A stretch of DNA of 64,000 nucleotides from Staphylococcus warneri (GCF_900636385.1 NZ_LR134269.1:992001-1056000); one strand, 5' to 3'. Numbered from the stretch's first letter, positions 30,452 through 40,604 are shown. Notes: generated from the sequence alone by a model not told the origin. Numbers and translations: made by a program.

Positions 30452-30810
30452 GTTAAATAATTATCAAAATTTCTCCAACTATCTCACTCTAAATATGTTA
30501 TAATATAAGTCAAAGTAGTTTTATAATTTTTAAAAGAGCGGACTAGTAAAATGTGTCTTTTAGTTTCTCATTTTTAGTTGAAATATAATGATAAAAATTA
30601 TAAAATCTTCTATGAGTGATAAAAAATGAGGACGCAATTTTAAAGCATATTTTTAGGGACAAAAATATAAAAATTAGCCAACTCACAAAACTGTAAAATT
30701 AATTTAAATGAGCGTGTAGATATGACTATACGGTTTCTATAAATTAGAATATATGGCTCTTGAAAACATATTTCTGGAGCCATTTTCTAATTGAAAGTGA
30801 GGTGAACGTG
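30452..30810 (+). promoter_or_regulatory. long untranslated leader upstream of the phosphotransferase gene
   Basis: A consensus extended -10 promoter (TG 30496-30497, TATAAT 30499-30504) predicts transcription from about 30511, leaving about 300 bases before the gene at 30811. No ORF longer than a few codons is credible. Its last part holds a bulged hairpin: TTAGAA (30744-30749) and ATGGCTC (30753-30759) pair with GAGCCAT (30777-30783) and TTCTAA (30785-30790), ending immediately before the ribosome site. It could be a cis-regulatory RNA or a separate small RNA. Confidence 0.4.
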
Positions 30811-31602
30811 TTGGAGCAGTTTTATCAGTTAGGGTGGACATTAGATTCAGCAGGTGGTGCTTCTGGTGAAGCTTATATGGCTGAACAAGATGGACAGAAG
30901 TTGTTTTTAAAACGAAATACTAATCCTTTTATTGCAGCATTATCTGCAGAGGGTATTGTACCTAAATTAGTTTGGACGAAAAGAATTGAAACTGGTGAAG
31001 TAGTTACGGCGCAACATTGGAAAAACGGTCGCGAATTAACAGCGAACGAAATGCAACAGCCTAGAGTAGCCAAAATATTGAAGAAAATCCATAATTCCAA
31101 ACCATTATTGACAATGCTGAAAAGAATGGAAATGGAACCCATTACACCAGAAATTATGTTGAATAAAATCAATGCATCTCTTTCAAGAGAAGTATTAACG
31201 CATCATGTTGTTAGAAAAGCATTAACATATTTAGAAGACCATATACCTAATTTAGATTCAAGATTTTTCACTGTAGTACACGGAGACGTCAATCACAATA
31301 ACTGGCTTTTATCAGATCGTGACGAGCTATTTTTAGTAGATTGGGAAGGTGCTATGATAGCAGATCCTGCAATTGATATAGGTATGCTGCTTTACAACTA
31401 CGTTCCTGAAAATAAATGGTCTAAGTGGTTTGAAACATATGGCGTTCAAGAAAGTCTAAATCTAAATAAGCGTATGAAGTGGTATACAGTTATTCAATCA
31501 ATTGGTATGGTTCAATGGTACGAAGAACAAAAGCGTTTTAAAGATATGAATACTTGGCTTGAATTTTTAAATGAAGTGATGAATAGCAACTTATTTATAT
31601 AA
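30811..31602 (+). CDS. phosphotransferase family protein (YtmP-like, APH/choline kinase fold)
   Basis: A 263-residue kinase-like protein of the APH/ChoK superfamily. The phosphate-transfer motifs are [17 protein letters not shown] (catalytic Asp and Asn of the HGDxxxxN loop, about residues 150-166) and [17 protein letters not shown] (metal-binding Asp of the DFG-like position). It is orthologous to B. subtilis YtmP, whose substrate is unknown. I chose TTG 30811, seven bases after GAGGTG, because it gives the conserved MEQFYQLGW start; GTG 30808 and ATG 30760 are alternatives. It is followed 13 bases later by trmB, as in Bacillus, so both form a unit. Confidence 0.88.
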   Translation: MEQFYQLGWTLDSAGGASGEAYMAEQDGQKLFLKRNTNPFIAALSAEGIVPKLVWTKRIETGEVVTAQHWKNGRELTANEMQQPRVAKILKKIHNSKPLLTMLKRMEMEPITPEIMLNKINASLSREVLTHHVVRKALTYLEDHIPNLDSRFFTVVHGDVNHNNWLLSDRDELFLVDWEGAMIADPAIDIGMLLYNYVPENKWSKWFETYGVQESLNLNKRMKWYTVIQSIGMVQWYEEQKRFKDMNTWLEFLNEVMNSNLFI

Positions 31603-31615
31603 GGAGAAATTGAGT

Positions 31616-32260
31616 ATGAGAGTTCGCTACAAACCTTGGGCGGAAGATTATTTGAAAGACCATCCAGACTTAGTGGATATGGATGGTTCGCATGCTGGAC
31701 ATATAGATGAATGGTTTGATAAAAAGCAACCTATTTATATTGAGATTGGCTCGGGTATGGGACAATTTATTACAACACTTGCCGCACAACATCCAGACAT
31801 TAATTTTGTGTCAATGGAACGTGAAAAAAGCGTCATGTATAAGGTCTTAGATAAAGTAAAAGAGCAAAATTTATCGAATCTTAAAATGATTTGTAATGAT
31901 GCGATTGAACTTAATGAATACTTTAAAAATGGTGAAGTTTCTAGGATTTATCTTAATTTTTCTGATCCATGGCCTAAAAAACGTCATGCTAAAAGAAGAC
32001 TCACATATCATACATATTTAGCACTATATAAACAGATTTTAGTTGAAGACGGAGAAATCCATTTTAAAACAGATAATAGAGGTCTTTTTGCGTTCAGTTT
32101 AGAAAGTATGTCTCAATTTGGTATGTATTTTACTAAGATGAATTTAAATTTACATGATGAAGACGACGAAGATAATATATTAACAGAATATGAACAGAAG
32201 TTTTCTGAAAAAGGTTCTAGAATTTATCGTATGGAAGCTAAATTTCATAAAAATATATAA
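31616..32260 (+). CDS. trmB: tRNA (guanine-N7-)-methyltransferase
   Basis: A 214-residue SAM-dependent methyltransferase making m7G46 in the variable loop of tRNA. The SAM site is [15 protein letters not shown] near residues 45-60, and the TrmB signature [17 protein letters not shown] follows at about 117-133, with the catalytic-site aspartate. [16 protein letters not shown] near the C-terminus is also conserved. ATG 31616 is nine bases after AAGGAG; TTG 31610 is too close. Length equals that of S. aureus TrmB. It is the second gene after the phosphotransferase and ends at a terminator. Confidence 0.96.
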   Translation: MRVRYKPWAEDYLKDHPDLVDMDGSHAGHIDEWFDKKQPIYIEIGSGMGQFITTLAAQHPDINFVSMEREKSVMYKVLDKVKEQNLSNLKMICNDAIELNEYFKNGEVSRIYLNFSDPWPKKRHAKRRLTYHTYLALYKQILVEDGEIHFKTDNRGLFAFSLESMSQFGMYFTKMNLNLHDEDDEDNILTEYEQKFSEKGSRIYRMEAKFHKNI

Positions 32261-32261
32261 T

Positions 32262-32298
32262 AAAAAGACAAGTTCCTTAACTGGGACTTGTCTTTTTT
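32262..32298 (+). terminator. terminator of trmB
   Basis: A stem of about 14 bp (32263-32276 with 32283-32296, loop TTAACT) running into a six-T tract. Confidence 0.9.
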
Positions 32299-32433
32299 GT
32301 TATTAAAATATGTTCTGAATTGCCATGTAGTCATTCTATAATAGCACTAAGTCATTTATTGCTAATGGTCTATAAATATTATAGATTATAATTAAGTTTG
32401 AATGTATAAAAACTGAAATAAGGAAGTGATTTT

Positions 32434-33270
32434 ATGAAGTTAGGTGCATTAACAATCGATGATATAAATGGAGGAAATACGCATATAGATGGTGGCGCAA
32501 TGTTTGGTGTGGTTCCTAAACCACTTTGGACAAGAAAATATAAAGTGAATGACAAGAATCAAGTTCATACGCCTACACATCCAATTCTCATTCGACACCC
32601 AAAATATAATATTTTAATAGATGCAGGTATTGGAAATAATAAGTTAACTGACAAGCAAAAAAGAAATAGTGGTGTTACACAAGAAAGTTTTATTAAAGAA
32701 GAATTAGCGTATTTTGGACTTACACCTGATGATATTGATTTGGTTTTAATGACTCATTTACATTTTGACCATGCTGCGGGACTTACAGATGAAAATGGAC
32801 ACGCTCTGTTTAAAAATGCTACACATTATATTCAACAAGATGAATGGCATGAGTTTCTAGCACCTAATATACGTAGTCAGGCAACATATTGGAAGGAAAA
32901 TCAAGGTGACTATGATGAAAGAGTTATTTTATTTAAGGATGAAATCGAACCAGTTCCAGGTATTAAAATGATTCATACTGGTGGACATAGTTTTGGTCAT
33001 TGTATCATCACTATCGAAAGCGAAGGGCAAAAAGCAGTACATATGGCCGACATTTTCCCAACCTTGGCTCATCGTAACCCACTATGGGTTACAGCATATG
33101 ATGATTATCCTATGACATCTATTCAAGAAAAAGAAAGATGTATTCCGTATTATATTTTTAATGATTATTGGTTCTTGTTTTATCATGACGAGAACTACTT
33201 TGCACTAAAATTTGAATCTGATAAGCACAATATTAAAGAAACAGTTAAACGTGCATATAGACTATACTAA
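32434..33270 (+). CDS. metallo-beta-lactamase fold hydrolase, YtnP-like
   Basis: A 278-residue MBL-fold enzyme. The metal site HxHxDH is T-H108-L-H110-F-D112-H113-AAG, and later ligands are in HTGGHSFGH (about 182-190) and MADIFP. The closest named relative I recognise is B. subtilis YtnP, a lactonase-like quorum-quenching enzyme; AHL lactonases share this arrangement. The substrate in staphylococci is not established. AAGGAAG precedes ATG 32434. It stands alone between two terminators. Confidence 0.85.
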   Translation: MKLGALTIDDINGGNTHIDGGAMFGVVPKPLWTRKYKVNDKNQVHTPTHPILIRHPKYNILIDAGIGNNKLTDKQKRNSGVTQESFIKEELAYFGLTPDDIDLVLMTHLHFDHAAGLTDENGHALFKNATHYIQQDEWHEFLAPNIRSQATYWKENQGDYDERVILFKDEIEPVPGIKMIHTGGHSFGHCIITIESEGQKAVHMADIFPTLAHRNPLWVTAYDDYPMTSIQEKERCIPYYIFNDYWFLFYHDENYFALKFESDKHNIKETVKRAYRLY

Positions 33271-33279
33271 AACAATGAG

Positions 33280-33338
33280 AAAGGTTATAGCTTTGTTCAA
33301 GAATCTCAATATTTTTGAGTGAACAATCTATAACCTTT
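33280..33338. terminator. large bidirectional terminator hairpin
   Basis: A nested stem: AAAGGTTATAG (33280-33290) with CTATAACCTTT (33328-33338), then TTGTTCA/TGAACAA (33293-33299/33320-33326), then CTCAA/TTGAG. It separates two convergent genes. Confidence 0.85.
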
Positions 33339-33359
33339 AATTTTATATTAATGTGTAGT

Positions 33360-33677
33360 CTATAATTCTATAATATTCAACACTTCACCTGAATAGGCAT
33401 CTGCATAAAAATCATAATCTACAAGTTGTCCATTTTTAGTTGCAGTTATGCCACCAAGATAAACTGGTCTATTAGCATTAATGTTAGGATCGTTGAGAGG
33501 TTGATGTACGATATATGAGCCTTTAACGTCCATAAAATAAGTTTTAACTTCATTTAATAATTTATCGGGATTATAATATTTTTTCTTAGCTAGGTATGCA
33601 ACGATACCAGCTGATATGATTACAACCGTACAAGCACCTATGATAGATATATTTTTACAATTTAAACACTTCATCAT
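33360..33677 (-). CDS. small membrane-anchored PepSY-domain protein
   Basis: About 105 residues. The N-terminus is MMKCLNCKNI followed by a hydrophobic helix (IIGACTVVIISAGIVAYLA), so the protein is a signal-anchored or secreted membrane protein. The remaining part ends DYDFYADAYSGEVLNIIEL, matching the closing strand of PepSY domains (YxFxxDAxTGeVL). PepSY modules often inhibit or bind peptidases; an M42 aminopeptidase starts divergently 83 bases away. The start is ATG 33677 or ATG 33674 after GGGAG. A CxxC pair precedes the helix. Function unknown. Confidence 0.75.
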   Translation of the reverse strand: MMKCLNCKNISIIGACTVVIISAGIVAYLAKKKYYNPDKLLNEVKTYFMDVKGSYIVHQPLNDPNINANRPVYLGGITATKNGQLVDYDFYADAYSGEVLNIIEL

Positions 33678-33759
33678 TGTATCTCCCTTATTCATAATTC
33701 ATATTATTAGTTTACCATAATGAAGATGATATAATAAGTTATAAGGAGTGAAGCTTTAA

Positions 33760-34836
33760 ATGACTATAAATGAAAGTATAACACTAGATAGAATAAAACA
33801 TCTTACTGAATTACATGGTGCACCAGGTTTTGAAGATGATATTAAAACATATATGAAAGATCAAATGACACCCTTTGTAGATGAGTTTATTGATAATAAA
33901 ATGGGTGGCTTTTTTGGAGTGAAAAAATCCGCTAAACCGAAAGCAAAACGTGTGATGGTAGCTGCTCATATGGATGAAATTGGATTTATGATTACACAGA
34001 TTACCGATAATGGTATGATTCAATTTACAAACCTTGGTGGCGTTGCTAATGATATTTGGCAAGGTCAAAGACTCAAAGTGAAAAGTCGTAATAATGAAGA
34101 AATTACAGGAATTGTATCTAATATACCTAAACACTTTAGAAGTGGAAATGAAGGTGTACCTCAAATTAGTGATTTAATGTTAGATATTGGTGCTACGACG
34201 GCTAATGAGGTTAGAAAAAGGGGTATTGAAATAGGCGATACAATAGTTCCAGACACACCATTTACACAATTATCGAAGTATCGATTTAGTGCTAAAGCAT
34301 GGGATAATCGATATGGTTGTCTCATCGCGATAGAGATATTAGAATTGTTGAAAGATATCGAATTAGATGTAGATTTATATGTTGGCGCAAATGTTCAAGA
34401 AGAGGTTGGCCTACGCGGAGCTAAAGCATCTGCTGAACTTATTAAACCGGATGTTGCGTTTGTAGTGGATTGTTCTCCTGCAAATGATATAAAAGGTCCT
34501 AATCAGTTATCCGGTGCGCTAGGGGAGGGGACATTGATTCGTATTAAAGATGGAACAATGATCTTAAGACCTTCGTTCAGAGATTATTTACTTCAATTAG
34601 TCAATCAGTATGATATTCCTCATCAATATTATATGTCTCCAGGTGGAACTGATGGAGGCGAGATTCATAAAGCAAATGAAGGAATTCCTACAGCTGTTAT
34701 AGGTGTGTGTGCACGTTATATTCATAGTACGGATGCTGTATTTGATATTAGAGATTACTATGCAGCTAGACAACTATTAAATAAAGCAATTATAAATTTA
34801 AACGAAGCACAAATTGAAACGTTACAATATCATTAA
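33760..34836 (+). CDS. M42 family aminopeptidase (glutamyl aminopeptidase/YtoP-like)
   Basis: A 358-residue cytoplasmic metallopeptidase. Dinuclear metal ligands are visible in VMVAAHMDEIGFM (His and Asp near residue 68), FSAKAWDNRYGC (Asp), VQEEVGLRGA (the Glu-Glu catalytic pair) and the C-terminal CARYIHST (His). These proteins form tetrahedral dodecamers and trim peptides; PepA-like glutamyl aminopeptidase and endoglucanase-annotated proteins share the fold. AAGGAG precedes ATG 33760. The thioredoxin gene begins 18 bases after the stop. Confidence 0.92.
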   Translation: MTINESITLDRIKHLTELHGAPGFEDDIKTYMKDQMTPFVDEFIDNKMGGFFGVKKSAKPKAKRVMVAAHMDEIGFMITQITDNGMIQFTNLGGVANDIWQGQRLKVKSRNNEEITGIVSNIPKHFRSGNEGVPQISDLMLDIGATTANEVRKRGIEIGDTIVPDTPFTQLSKYRFSAKAWDNRYGCLIAIEILELLKDIELDVDLYVGANVQEEVGLRGAKASAELIKPDVAFVVDCSPANDIKGPNQLSGALGEGTLIRIKDGTMILRPSFRDYLLQLVNQYDIPHQYYMSPGGTDGGEIHKANEGIPTAVIGVCARYIHSTDAVFDIRDYYAARQLLNKAIINLNEAQIETLQYH

Positions 34837-34854
34837 TTTACAGGAGTGGAGATC

Positions 34855-35166
34855 GTGTTAAAACTAGAATCAGAACAACAATTTGAAGAATTAAAACAAG
34901 ACAATACGGTGTTTGAATTTACAGCTGATTGGTGCCCAGATTGTAAAGTTATTGAACCAGAATTACCACAATTAGAAGAGAAATACCCATCGTTTAAATT
35001 TGTCTCAGTAGATCGTGATCAATTTATAGATATTTGTATTGAAAATGGGATTATGGGGATTCCAAGTTTCTTAGTTTATCGCAATGGTGAATTGCTAGGA
35101 AGTTATATTGGTAAAGAAAGAAAATCCATCGAACAAATTGATACATTTTTATCACAATATATTTAA
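34855..35166 (+). CDS. thioredoxin-like protein (YtpP)
   Basis: A 103-residue thioredoxin fold protein. The redox motif is C27-PDC-30 in FTADWCPDCKVIEPELP, and the cis-proline region is GIMGIPSFLVYRNG. It differs from the main thioredoxin (CGPC). The start is GTG 34855, nine bases after AGGAG; the GTG at 34846 abuts the ribosome site. It is downstream of the M42 peptidase and upstream of the YtpQ, YtpR and SftA genes, the same order as in B. subtilis. The redox partner is unknown. Confidence 0.9.
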   Translation: MLKLESEQQFEELKQDNTVFEFTADWCPDCKVIEPELPQLEEKYPSFKFVSVDRDQFIDICIENGIMGIPSFLVYRNGELLGSYIGKERKSIEQIDTFLSQYI

Positions 35167-35265
35167 TTGAATAGTTGAAAAATATATTTAAAAACCTGTT
35201 TTTTTCTGTTACTATCCATTGTTTTATTGTAAACTATTAAGAGGTGCGAAATAGGAGTGTTATAA

Positions 35266-36123
35266 ATGAATGTCTTTCAAATGAGAGATAAAATTAAACA
35301 ACGTTTAAACCATTTAGACGTTAATTATAAATTTGATCGTGAAGATGAAACATTAAGAATTTATAGAAAAGACAATCATAAAGGTGTCACAATTAAATTA
35401 AATGCTATTGTCGCAAAATATGAAGAAAAAGAAGAAAAAATAGTTGATGAAATTATTTATTATATAGACGAAGCAATTGCACAAATGGCGGATCAGGGAC
35501 TTGAACAACTTAAAGATATTCAAATTATGCCAGTAATCCGTGCTACGAGTTTTGATAAGAAGACTAAAGAAGGCAATGCCTTTATTTATGAAAATCACAC
35601 CGCAGAAACAAATATTTACTATGCATTAGATTTAGGTAAATCTTATCGACTCATAGACGAGAGCATGTTAGAAACGTTAAATATGACACAACAACAAGTC
35701 AAAGAAATGTCTTTATTCAATGTTAGAAAATTAAACAATCAATATAGTACAGATGAAGTTAAAGGAAATATCTTTTATTTTATTAATTCTAATGATGGCT
35801 ATGATGCAAGTCGTATTTTAAATACTTCTTTTTTAAATGATATTCAAGATCAATGTGAAGGTGAAATGTTAGTAGCAGTGCCACATCAAGATGTATTAGT
35901 TATTGCGGACATTCGTAATAAAACAGGTTATGATGTTATGGCGCATTTAACTATGGAATTTTTCACTAAAGGTCTTGTACCTATCACGTCACTATCATTT
36001 GGTTACGATAAAGGTCATCTTGAACCAATATTCATTTTAGGTAAAAACAATAAGCAAAAAAGAGACCCAAACGTGATTCAGAGATTAGAAGCAAATCGTA
36101 AAAAATTTAATGATAAAAAATAA
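35266..36123 (+). CDS. DUF1444 family protein (YtpQ, UPF0354)
   Basis: A 285-residue soluble protein of the UPF0354/DUF1444 family. It starts [20 protein letters not shown] and contains the conserved [13 protein letters not shown] and [33 protein letters not shown] C-terminal block (written here in part). No catalytic motif is evident to me and the function is unknown. AGGAG is upstream of ATG 35266 and ytpR begins 18 bases after the stop, so it belongs to the ytpP-Q-R-sftA-murC run. Confidence 0.88.
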   Translation: MNVFQMRDKIKQRLNHLDVNYKFDREDETLRIYRKDNHKGVTIKLNAIVAKYEEKEEKIVDEIIYYIDEAIAQMADQGLEQLKDIQIMPVIRATSFDKKTKEGNAFIYENHTAETNIYYALDLGKSYRLIDESMLETLNMTQQQVKEMSLFNVRKLNNQYSTDEVKGNIFYFINSNDGYDASRILNTSFLNDIQDQCEGEMLVAVPHQDVLVIADIRNKTGYDVMAHLTMEFFTKGLVPITSLSFGYDKGHLEPIFILGKNNKQKRDPNVIQRLEANRKKFNDKK

Positions 36124-36141
36124 ATAAAAAGGAGAAAAAGT

Positions 36142-36744
36142 ATGAATTTATTTTATAATCCCAATGGTGTAGGAGACGTTGCTTTCTTACAAATTGAACC
36201 TGCAGAAGGTGAATTTAATTATAGAAAAAATAATGATGTTGTAGAAATTACTAAAGAAGATGATAACCAAGTAGTTGGATATAATTTCTTTAATATTTCA
36301 AATCATATTCAAATTGAAGGCAATGGTCATATCAAATTAACAGAAGATATTGTTGAACAATTACAGCAAATGATAAAAAACAATGGTTTTACGTTTGAGT
36401 TAAATGCAGATTTATCACCTAAATTTGTTGTTGGTTATGTTGAAACTAAAGAAAAACACCCAGATGCAGACAAATTAAGTGTTCTTAATGTAAACGTTGG
36501 TAATGACACATTACAAATTGTTTGTGGTGCACCGAATGTTGACCAAGGACAAAAAGTGGTTGTTGCAAAAGTTGGAGCAGTTATGCCAAGTGGTATGGTC
36601 ATTAAAGATGCAGAACTTAGAGGTGTTGCATCTAGTGGAATGATTTGTTCTATGAAAGAGCTAAATTTACCAAATGCCCCTAAAGAAAAAGGTATCATGG
36701 TATTAGATGATAGTTATGAAATTGGACAAGCATTTTTTGAATAA
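36142..36744 (+). CDS. ytpR: YtpR-type tRNA-binding domain protein
   Basis: A 200-residue protein. Residues 1-95 form the DUF4479 domain and about 96-200 a tRNA-binding OB fold, shown by VVGYVETKEKHPDADKLSVL, VCGAPNVDQGQKVVVAKVGA and GVASSGMICSMKEL, as in the N-terminus of phenylalanyl-tRNA synthetase beta chain. YtpR is conserved in Firmicutes; its role is not settled. AAGGAG precedes ATG 36142, and the DNA translocase gene starts 20 bases downstream. Confidence 0.9.
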   Translation: MNLFYNPNGVGDVAFLQIEPAEGEFNYRKNNDVVEITKEDDNQVVGYNFFNISNHIQIEGNGHIKLTEDIVEQLQQMIKNNGFTFELNADLSPKFVVGYVETKEKHPDADKLSVLNVNVGNDTLQIVCGAPNVDQGQKVVVAKVGAVMPSGMVIKDAELRGVASSGMICSMKELNLPNAPKEKGIMVLDDSYEIGQAFFE

Positions 36745-36764
36745 AAAAGGAAGGTAGTGAAAGT

Positions 36765-39700
36765 ATGAGCTGGTTTGATAAATTATTTGGCGAAGATAAT
36801 GATTCAAATGAAGATATATTGCGCAATAAAAATAAAAGACGCCAGGCAAATCAATCGAATGATACTCATCATGACTCATTACTGCCACAAAATAATGATA
36901 TCTATCATCGTCCAAAAGGGAAGTTTCGTTTCCCAATGGAAGGTTTTGAATCAGGAAATGCGGAGTCTGAAAACACAACTACTCAAGATGTGCACCGGTC
37001 AAATGTCAATCATGATATAGAGGAATTCCGTACTCAAGACAATAAAAGACATCGTCGTAGAAGAAATCATGACAATGAAGAAGGTAGTTTCGATTCTAGT
37101 TATCAATCTAAAGGTTATCAATCTAGAAAGAAGAAAGATCCCAATCCTTATACAACGACATCAACACACCGTCAAATTTCTCCTACGTCACTTGGCAATT
37201 CGAGTACGAAAAATCATAATACAACGTCCAACACGCAACCTAGGATGAAATTACAATCTGAACGATTTAAATCTAATTATAAAACTCAATCTGAATATAT
37301 ATATCACAAAAGTGATTTTAGAGCGTCAGAAGTACCGTCTGCCATTTTCGGCACGAAACAAAGACGTCCGATTGAAAATGGTGTTATACCACCTAAAGAT
37401 AGTGGGGAAAATAGCACTCATGTAACAGTAGATAATCGAAATGATAGAGACTATGTAAATCAGAATTCAAGAGCGTTTTCATCTAATTCAAAGGCAAACG
37501 CTCAACAGCAACATCAAGATTCACAGCAATCAAATTACAATACTATTAATAATGAATTATCTACAGGTAATGAAAATGTAGCATCGACTACTACACCAAA
37601 TCATTCTAAAAAGGATAATACGATAAATATTAATAATATTTATGCATCACAAATTGTCGAAGAAATTCGTAGAGAACGTGAACGTAAAGTCCTTCAGAAA
37701 CGTCGATTTAAAAAAGCGTTACAAGAAAAAAGACAACAAAATCAAGAGTCTAATGAGGATAGTATCCAAAAAGCAATAGATGAAATGTATGCTAAACAAG
37801 CACAACAATATGTAGGCGATAGTTCATTAGACATCGAAGATCAAGAAGAGTTTAATGATAGCGTTGCTAATAGCAATAGTAATATAGAAGAGGATAAATT
37901 AGATGACTCTACTGTATTAGATACAGATAACCAAGAAAAATCTAATCATCACTATAATTACGAAGAAATAGATTTAAATGATATCACTCAAAGACACGAA
38001 GTGAATGATGATGATGTTACGGTATCTGACGCAGTCAATCATGATAATGATAATGATTCTATACAGGATCAATTGGAGCATCATTCAATAGATAACGCAA
38101 CTGAAGATGAAATCGTACAACAAGATTCTGAGGATAAAACGCAAAGTTATGACAATGGTGACAGGGGTCATGAAATGGTTAATAGTGAACCTGAATTATC
38201 TAATCACGTTGATGATGCAGAATATCGTGAAATCGATGAAAGTGACTCTTCAGCTAATCATGTAACTTCTGAGCCAATATCAATGTCACAAAAAGCGAGT
38301 GAATCTCAACAAAAATCTAGTGAGCATCATTGGCAACAAAGAAGAGGGCATAATGCTGTTACACAAAGTGTTGATCATGAAATAGAATATGCTAAGAAGC
38401 GTAAACGTCAATCCGATATAAAAAGTGAAACATCATCAGAATCAGATAGCGCTTCAGAAAATCAAAGTGACTCAACTAAAAATAATGACGAGACTTCTAG
38501 TGATAATACAAGTATGTCATCAGCTAAGCCAATGGATGTGGCAAGTACTTCTGAACGTCAATATGAATCAATGTCATCAATAGATGAAAATATCCAACGA
38601 GATAATAGTTCAAACCATTCATCATCTGAATCAATACAATCTAGTACTAAAGAGCAAATTGAATCAAATTCTGAAAATACAAGTAGTTCTGATAAACAAT
38701 CCAACTCACTACAAACTCAACATTCCAGTACACCTAAGAAACGTGTTACTGGTGGTAAACCATTTAATGTCGTAATGACACCATCAGATAAAAAGCGAAT
38801 GATGGATAAGAATAAAGGTAAAAGAGTTAATGTTCCTGAATTAGCACCAGAAGATAAGAAACAAGCATCGCGTTCTAGCGAAGATACTAAGTCAACATCA
38901 ATGTCACATCATACTAGTACATCGGAGCCGTTTTCTAATCAGGAAGCAAGTCATTCTTCTGAAAGTGTTCAAATGAGTCATTCAACACCAAACACTCATT
39001 CGGAAGCTGTGAATACGACGTCTACAGAATCAATTCATGTTGATGATAATCAATCTGTAGTAAGTAAACAAAATAGTTCATCATATGTTACTGACAATGA
39101 GTTAAATCATCATCAAGATGATAGTCAAGTTGGAATCAATCATCTTAATGAGCAAGAAACGTCAGGTAATTCAGAAGAACCTCAAGTACAAAAACCTACA
39201 ATTCGAAAAGGACCAAATATAAAATTACCAAGTTATGATTTACTTGAAGAACCTGAGCCACATGAAGTTAATGAAGAATGGATCGATGATAAGAAACAGG
39301 AATTAAATGATGCATTGTATTACTTCAATGTGCCAGCTGAAGTACAAAATGTCACTGAAGGCCCAAGTGTAACACGCTTTGAATTGTCAGTTGAAAAAGG
39401 AGTAAAAGTATCAAGAATTACCGCACTACAAGATGACATTAAGATGGCATTAGCTGCTAAAGATATTCGTATTGAAGCACCAATACCAGGAACTAGTCTT
39501 GTAGGTATTGAAGTGCCTAATCAAAATCCAGCTAAAGTGAATTTGAGATCGATTGTAGATTCAGAACCATTTAAAAATGCGGAATCAAAATTAACAGTTG
39601 CAATGGGATATCGCATTAACAATGAACCTTTATTAATGGATATAGCTAAAACGCCACATGCTCTGATTGCAGGTGCGACTGGTTCAGGTAAATCAGTATG

Positions 39701-40604
39701 TATTAATAGTATTTTGATGTCTTTACTGTATAAAAATCATCCTGAAGAACTAAGGTTATTATTAATTGATCCAAAAATGGTGGAATTAGCACCGTATAAC
39801 GATTTACCTCATCTCGTATCACCAGTTATTACAGATGTTAAAGCTGCCACTCAAAGTTTAAAATGGGCAGTTGAAGAAATGGAACGCAGATATAAATTAT
39901 TTGCACAATATCATGTGAGAAATATTACTGCATTTAATAAAAAAGCATCATATGAACAAAGAATGCCTAAAATTGTTATAGTAATAGATGAATTAGCCGA
40001 CTTAATGATGATGGCACCACAAGAAGTTGAACAATCTATAGCACGAATTGCTCAGAAAGCACGTGCATGTGGTATTCACATGTTAGTAGCTACTCAACGT
40101 CCATCAGTTAATGTCATTACAGGATTAATAAAAGCTAATATTCCAACTAGAATTGCATTTATGGTATCATCGAGTGTAGATTCTAGAACTATACTTGATA
40201 GCGGTGGTGCAGAACGTCTACTAGGATATGGTGATATGCTTTACCTAGGTGGCGGAATGAATAAACCAATCCGTGTTCAAGGTACATTTGTCTCAGATGA
40301 AGAAATAGACGATGTTGTAGATTTCATTAAACAACAACGTGAACCTGAGTATTTATTTGAAGAAAAGGAATTATTAAAGAAAACACAAACTCAAGCACAA
40401 GATGATTTATTTGATGATGTGTGTGAGTTCATGATTAATGAAGGACATATATCTACTTCATTAGTACAAAGACATTTCCAAATTGGGTATAATAGAGCAG
40501 CGAGAATCATAGATCAGTTAGAACAATTGGGATATATCTCTGGAGCTAACGGTTCTAAACCTAGAGATGTTTATATTACTGAGGCGGATTTAAATCAAGA
40601 TTAA
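36765..40604 (+). CDS. sftA: FtsK/SpoIIIE-type DNA translocase, soluble SftA-like
   Basis: A 1279-residue translocase. Unlike membrane FtsK it has no N-terminal transmembrane helices; it begins MSWFDKLFGEDNDSNEDILR and continues with about 800 residues of Ser/Asn/Gln/His-rich low-complexity linker. The conserved motor is at the C-terminus, with an alpha domain (about 840-930), Walker A GATGSGKS near 970-977, Walker B VIVIDELADLMM and a winged-helix gamma domain at the end (about 1210-1279). It clears chromosome DNA from the closing septum; the S. aureus counterpart is called FtsK or SpoIIIE-like in different sources. AAGGAAGG precedes the start, and murC follows 21 bases later. Confidence 0.9.
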   Translation: MSWFDKLFGEDNDSNEDILRNKNKRRQANQSNDTHHDSLLPQNNDIYHRPKGKFRFPMEGFESGNAESENTTTQDVHRSNVNHDIEEFRTQDNKRHRRRRNHDNEEGSFDSSYQSKGYQSRKKKDPNPYTTTSTHRQISPTSLGNSSTKNHNTTSNTQPRMKLQSERFKSNYKTQSEYIYHKSDFRASEVPSAIFGTKQRRPIENGVIPPKDSGENSTHVTVDNRNDRDYVNQNSRAFSSNSKANAQQQHQDSQQSNYNTINNELSTGNENVASTTTPNHSKKDNTININNIYASQIVEEIRRERERKVLQKRRFKKALQEKRQQNQESNEDSIQKAIDEMYAKQAQQYVGDSSLDIEDQEEFNDSVANSNSNIEEDKLDDSTVLDTDNQEKSNHHYNYEEIDLNDITQRHEVNDDDVTVSDAVNHDNDNDSIQDQLEHHSIDNATEDEIVQQDSEDKTQSYDNGDRGHEMVNSEPELSNHVDDAEYREIDESDSSANHVTSEPISMSQKASESQQKSSEHHWQQRRGHNAVTQSVDHEIEYAKKRKRQSDIKSETSSESDSASENQSDSTKNNDETSSDNTSMSSAKPMDVASTSERQYESMSSIDENIQRDNSSNHSSSESIQSSTKEQIESNSENTSSSDKQSNSLQTQHSSTPKKRVTGGKPFNVVMTPSDKKRMMDKNKGKRVNVPELAPEDKKQASRSSEDTKSTSMSHHTSTSEPFSNQEASHSSESVQMSHSTPNTHSEAVNTTSTESIHVDDNQSVVSKQNSSSYVTDNELNHHQDDSQVGINHLNEQETSGNSEEPQVQKPTIRKGPNIKLPSYDLLEEPEPHEVNEEWIDDKKQELNDALYYFNVPAEVQNVTEGPSVTRFELSVEKGVKVSRITALQDDIKMALAAKDIRIEAPIPGTSLVGIEVPNQNPAKVNLRSIVDSEPFKNAESKLTVAMGYRINNEPLLMDIAKTPHALIAGATGSGKSVCINSILMSLLYKNHPEELRLLLIDPKMVELAPYNDLPHLVSPVITDVKAATQSLKWAVEEMERRYKLFAQYHVRNITAFNKKASYEQRMPKIVIVIDELADLMMMAPQEVEQSIARIAQKARACGIHMLVATQRPSVNVITGLIKANIPTRIAFMVSSSVDSRTILDSGGAERLLGYGDMLYLGGGMNKPIRVQGTFVSDEEIDDVVDFIKQQREPEYLFEEKELLKKTQTQAQDDLFDDVCEFMINEGHISTSLVQRHFQIGYNRAARIIDQLEQLGYISGANGSKPRDVYITEADLNQD

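Noticed and set aside
30760..30810. Upstream ATG (30760) as start of the phosphotransferase
   Set aside because: It lies inside a hairpin without a ribosome site; TTG 30811 has GAGGTG at the right distance and gives the conserved MEQFYQLGW start.
34846..34854. GTG 34846 as start of the thioredoxin-like protein
   Set aside because: It directly abuts the AGGAG ribosome site, leaving no spacer; GTG 34855 has nine bases of spacing.
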